Shown one piece after another: positions 5,047-6,804 of a stretch of DNA of 6,804 nucleotides (the first letter of the stretch is position 1; every line of letters starts with the position of its first letter). A program made the position numbers and the translations under genes. The stretch comes from Heteroscillospira sp050252415 (lineage in GTDB: Bacteria > Bacillota > Clostridia > Oscillospirales > Oscillospiraceae), in assembly GCA_050252415.1 (NCBI GenBank), contig JBFWKZ010000128.1, positions 1 through 6,804 of the forward strand, written 5' to 3'. The notes under the pieces were generated by a model. That model ran no database searches, was not told the DNA's origin, and saw nothing but the letters and a program-made list of their open reading frames with translations.

Positions 5047-6573
5047 TTTTGCACTGCCAATCTTTAATTCGTTGGCAATTGAATGTATGGTATAGTCTCC
5101 CGTTCCCTCGAATCTGAGGCGGTAATAGTCGCACCGGTTCGGCATCACCGGGATATAAAACGCCCGCTTTTCGGTCGCATTGACCGTTTTTAAAAGCCGC
5201 CAGCTCTCCCCGCCGCGATAGCGGATGTACATGCGCAGCACGGCGCCCGCCTCCAGCTCCGCTCGCACGAAAAGCTTCTGCACGTTCTTTTTGCCGATGC
5301 TCCCGGCGTAGAAATCCGCAAACTCGACGAAGGAGCTTATCACCTCGCCGCCGTCACTGCGAAAGCGCAGCACCCGGCCGTCGGCGGCGAGCGCATACAG
5401 GCCGCCGTCCCACGCGAAGTTTAAAACGTCGAGGTCGTCCTCCCGATGCCAAAGCCCCAGCGCCGTATCATAGACAAAGAGGTGCTGTGCGCTGCCGCTC
5501 CGCATTGAGACGTAGTACCGCAGCCCGTCCGATCCAGCGACGGCGTCTTGAAACTCCGCGCCCAAATCGCGCGAGATCTGCGCCGGGATGCCGCCCGTAT
5601 AGGCGACGATGCCCGCCCGCGAGAGGTAAAACAGCGTCTCGCCCGCCACGGCAAGGCTTTTTGCACTTCCAGCCGCCACGCCCAGCGACGCCGAGGACAT
5701 CACCTGGAAATTCGTGGGCTTGTCCCCATAGACCTTATAGATGTAGTCCGGCTTGAAGAAAATGGGGTAGCCCAGGTAGGAGACGCAGCCGGTGAAATCG
5801 CCCGCCGACCCGACCGGTGCGCTGTAGCTGTCCGTGCTCAGGCCGTCGAATACGTTCCAGTTGAACGGATCGCCGAGCTTCGAGGCGTAGATGGTGCTGC
5901 CGCGGCACCCCCAAAGCCGGTTTTCGTTCTCGCAGATGAAGTCCAAATCCGGCACGGTGCGCGCAATGGTCACACCGGATTCGCTGCCGGTATCGAACAC
6001 GTTCTCATAAAAATGCAGCTCGTCGCCGTCGATCTCGCGGATGATCGGCGTCTTGTTGTTATCCGTGTGGGCCGTGCAGCCGGAAATTGTGACCGCGTCG
6101 CCAACCTTAAAATAGTCGCTCCACGTAACGCCGCTTGCGTAAATGGTGTTGGCGGCGGCGCTCTCGCCATAGAGCGTGCCGTCGCGAAAGCTCACGCCGC
6201 CGGAGTAGGCGCTCTCAAGGCTGCCGAACGTGTCCGTCAACGTGTTGTAATAGGCCTTGTCCGGCAAGATAATAATGCGGTTATACATGGCGCAGAAGGT
6301 CTTCGGGGTATCCGTGACGGTTCCCTTCACCGTGCCGTTGTAGATGAAGTTCGTGCCGTCGACCGCAACCTTTGGGAAAATGCCGTTCGGCTTATTCAGG
6401 TTTTTTTCAACCGTTCGCGGCCTGCGCGGCTTAAGGGCCGGGTAGCCGTCCGAGGCCATATTGCCCATGTCCCAAATCTCGCCGTCCTGGGCCGACGGCA
6501 GGTGCTTGTACCCACGGAACTCGGAAAAACCCGATGTCCGCGTACTGCCGGAATATTTCATCGATGGAAGCAT
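5044..6573 (-). CDS. Phage tail hub / stopper-like structural protein, beta-propeller type
   Basis: This 509-aa protein is rich in Gly, Ser and aromatic residues arranged as short beta strands, with no signal peptide or membrane segment. An N-terminal segment (residues 16-50, with FRGYKHLPSAQDGEIWDM and SDGYPALKPRRPR) is followed by a repeated beta region. The signature ENRLWG (217-222) and IYASKLGDPFNW (228-239) resembles the ENRLW...(Y)AS..GDP.NW motif of propeller-like tail proteins such as P22 gp10-type and T7 gp12-type hub or nozzle proteins. FYLSRAGIVAYTGG (315-328) and LGLWHREDD (372-380) look like later blades. The C-terminal ~90 residues form a separate beta-sandwich-like unit (KLFVRAELEAGAVLRMYIRY, then FYIPVMPNRCDYYRLRFEGTG). 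It probably sits at the portal-tail junction. The GC content is high (68% by hand count at 5581-5640), well above the genes downstream. It has six cysteines, unlike its neighbours. The exact structural position is inferred. Confidence 0.72.
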   Translation of the reverse strand: MLPSMKYSGSTRTSGFSEFRGYKHLPSAQDGEIWDMGNMASDGYPALKPRRPRTVEKNLNKPNGIFPKVAVDGTNFIYNGTVKGTVTDTPKTFCAMYNRIIILPDKAYYNTLTDTFGSLESAYSGGVSFRDGTLYGESAAANTIYASGVTWSDYFKVGDAVTISGCTAHTDNNKTPIIREIDGDELHFYENVFDTGSESGVTIARTVPDLDFICENENRLWGCRGSTIYASKLGDPFNWNVFDGLSTDSYSAPVGSAGDFTGCVSYLGYPIFFKPDYIYKVYGDKPTNFQVMSSASLGVAAGSAKSLAVAGETLFYLSRAGIVAYTGGIPAQISRDLGAEFQDAVAGSDGLRYYVSMRSGSAQHLFVYDTALGLWHREDDLDVLNFAWDGGLYALAADGRVLRFRSDGGEVISSFVEFADFYAGSIGKKNVQKLFVRAELEAGAVLRMYIRYRGGESWRLLKTVNATEKRAFYIPVMPNRCDYYRLRFEGTGDYTIHSIANELKIGSAK

Positions 6574-6578
6574 AGTCT

Positions 6579-6587
6579 CACCGCCTT
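6579..6587 (-). promoter_or_regulatory. Ribosome binding site for the tail hub gene
   Basis: The coding strand reads AAGGCGGTG, one mismatch from the ideal AAGGAGGTG, and ends 5 nt before the ATG at 6573. It overlaps the TAA stop of the adaptor-like gene. The next in-frame ATG (codon 5) is too far from it, so this site decides the start. Confidence 0.7.
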
Positions 6588-6804
6588 AAAATATGTTGGT
6601 CAGATAGTTTGCTGTCGGCAGATTATCCCGACGGTAAGCTTTGCGGAAATCGCTGTAGAGATTGTTGAACATGGCGTAACTGTTCTGGTATTTGTCGTAT
6701 TCCTCATTGGCATAGTCAACCATTGCCTCTATGTAGTGGACATACGCCTCGTCGTAGGGGTGTGGGATGAGCATTTCCGTCTGGAGGTCGGCGGGGTAAG
6801 CGTA
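6586..6804 (-). CDS. Phage head-tail adaptor-like protein, C-terminal part (5' end outside window)
   Basis: The last 72 residues and the TAA stop are visible. The frame is still open at the right edge, and the first in-window Met (6774) has no ribosome binding site, so this is the tail end of a longer gene and not a 62-aa protein. The visible part starts YAYPADLQTEMLIPHPYDEA and is rich in Tyr, Asn and acidic residues. It should form two amphipathic helices, with a HPYDEAYVHYIEAMVDYANEE stretch followed by a YDKYQNSYAMFNNLYSDFRKAY stretch. From memory, this pattern (PxPYDexYxxYLEAxIDYANxExxxYNNSxxMFNxxY) is common in small Firmicute phage proteins found just before a tail hub gene, probably head-tail connector or adaptor proteins. 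The family role is inferred from resemblance and position. A TAA stop lies 12 nt before the next gene, and the spacer carries that gene's ribosome binding site. Confidence 0.62.
   Translation of the reverse strand, partial: YAYPADLQTEMLIPHPYDEAYVHYIEAMVDYANEEYDKYQNSYAMFNNLYSDFRKAYRRDNLPTANYLTNIF

Noticed and set aside
5487..5756. Plus-strand frame of 89 codons within the tail hub gene
   Set aside because: Its Arg/Pro/Ala-rich product is a common artefact of GC-rich antisense DNA, and the hub protein is clearly coded on the other strand.
6586..6774. Complete 62-aa gene starting at the ATG at 6774
   Set aside because: The frame continues upstream without a stop to the window edge, with sensible phage-like sequence (YAYPADLQTE), and no ribosome binding site precedes this ATG.

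Overview
This window reads as part of a tailed-phage or prophage late region, coded wholly on the minus strand; read it from right to left. The host looks like a Firmicute, probably a gut Clostridium-type bacterium. The reasons are strong AGGAGG-type ribosome binding sites, a TTG start, and proteins that resemble those of Clostridial podovirus-like or short-tail phages. No integrase, attachment site, RNA gene, CRISPR array or host gene is present, so the sequence cannot separate a prophage from a free phage.

Layout, in transcription order: (1) 6804-6586, the C-terminal end of a small head-tail adaptor-like protein, cut by the right edge; (2) 6573-5044, a 509-aa beta-rich, propeller-like tail hub or stopper protein; (3) 5030-3876, a 384-aa helical, cysteine-free protein of a phage-only type, possibly a virion-internal or ejection protein, whose true start is a TTG; (4) 3864-1, a giant 'polyvalent' phage protein that stays open for 1288 codons and runs off the left edge. 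A fifth, nested gene of 65 codons (1976-1779) lies in the +1 frame inside a low-complexity linker of the giant gene and has its own good ribosome binding site.

The giant protein is a string of modules: an N-terminal charged helical repeat, a Gly/Ala-rich hydrophobic helical region, an Asn/Ser/Gln-rich linker, a small globular piece, a second linker carrying the nested gene, a zinc metallopeptidase-like domain (HEEFH with a later EEVFAD), an LPD3/BECR-like domain, and a long coiled-coil and helical segment. Phage polyvalent proteins of this kind are thought to enter the cell with the DNA and act on host targets or defences. Its place directly after tail and putative ejection genes fits that idea, but delivery is an inference here.

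The four main genes are separated by only 11-13 nt, and at each junction the Shine-Dalgarno sequence overlaps or abuts the stop codon of the gene before it. This points to one coupled late operon. No promoter or terminator is visible. The parts most worth a second look are the nested gene, the 8-bp tandem repeat inside the overlap, the A9 run near the start of the giant gene, and the repeated N-terminal motif.
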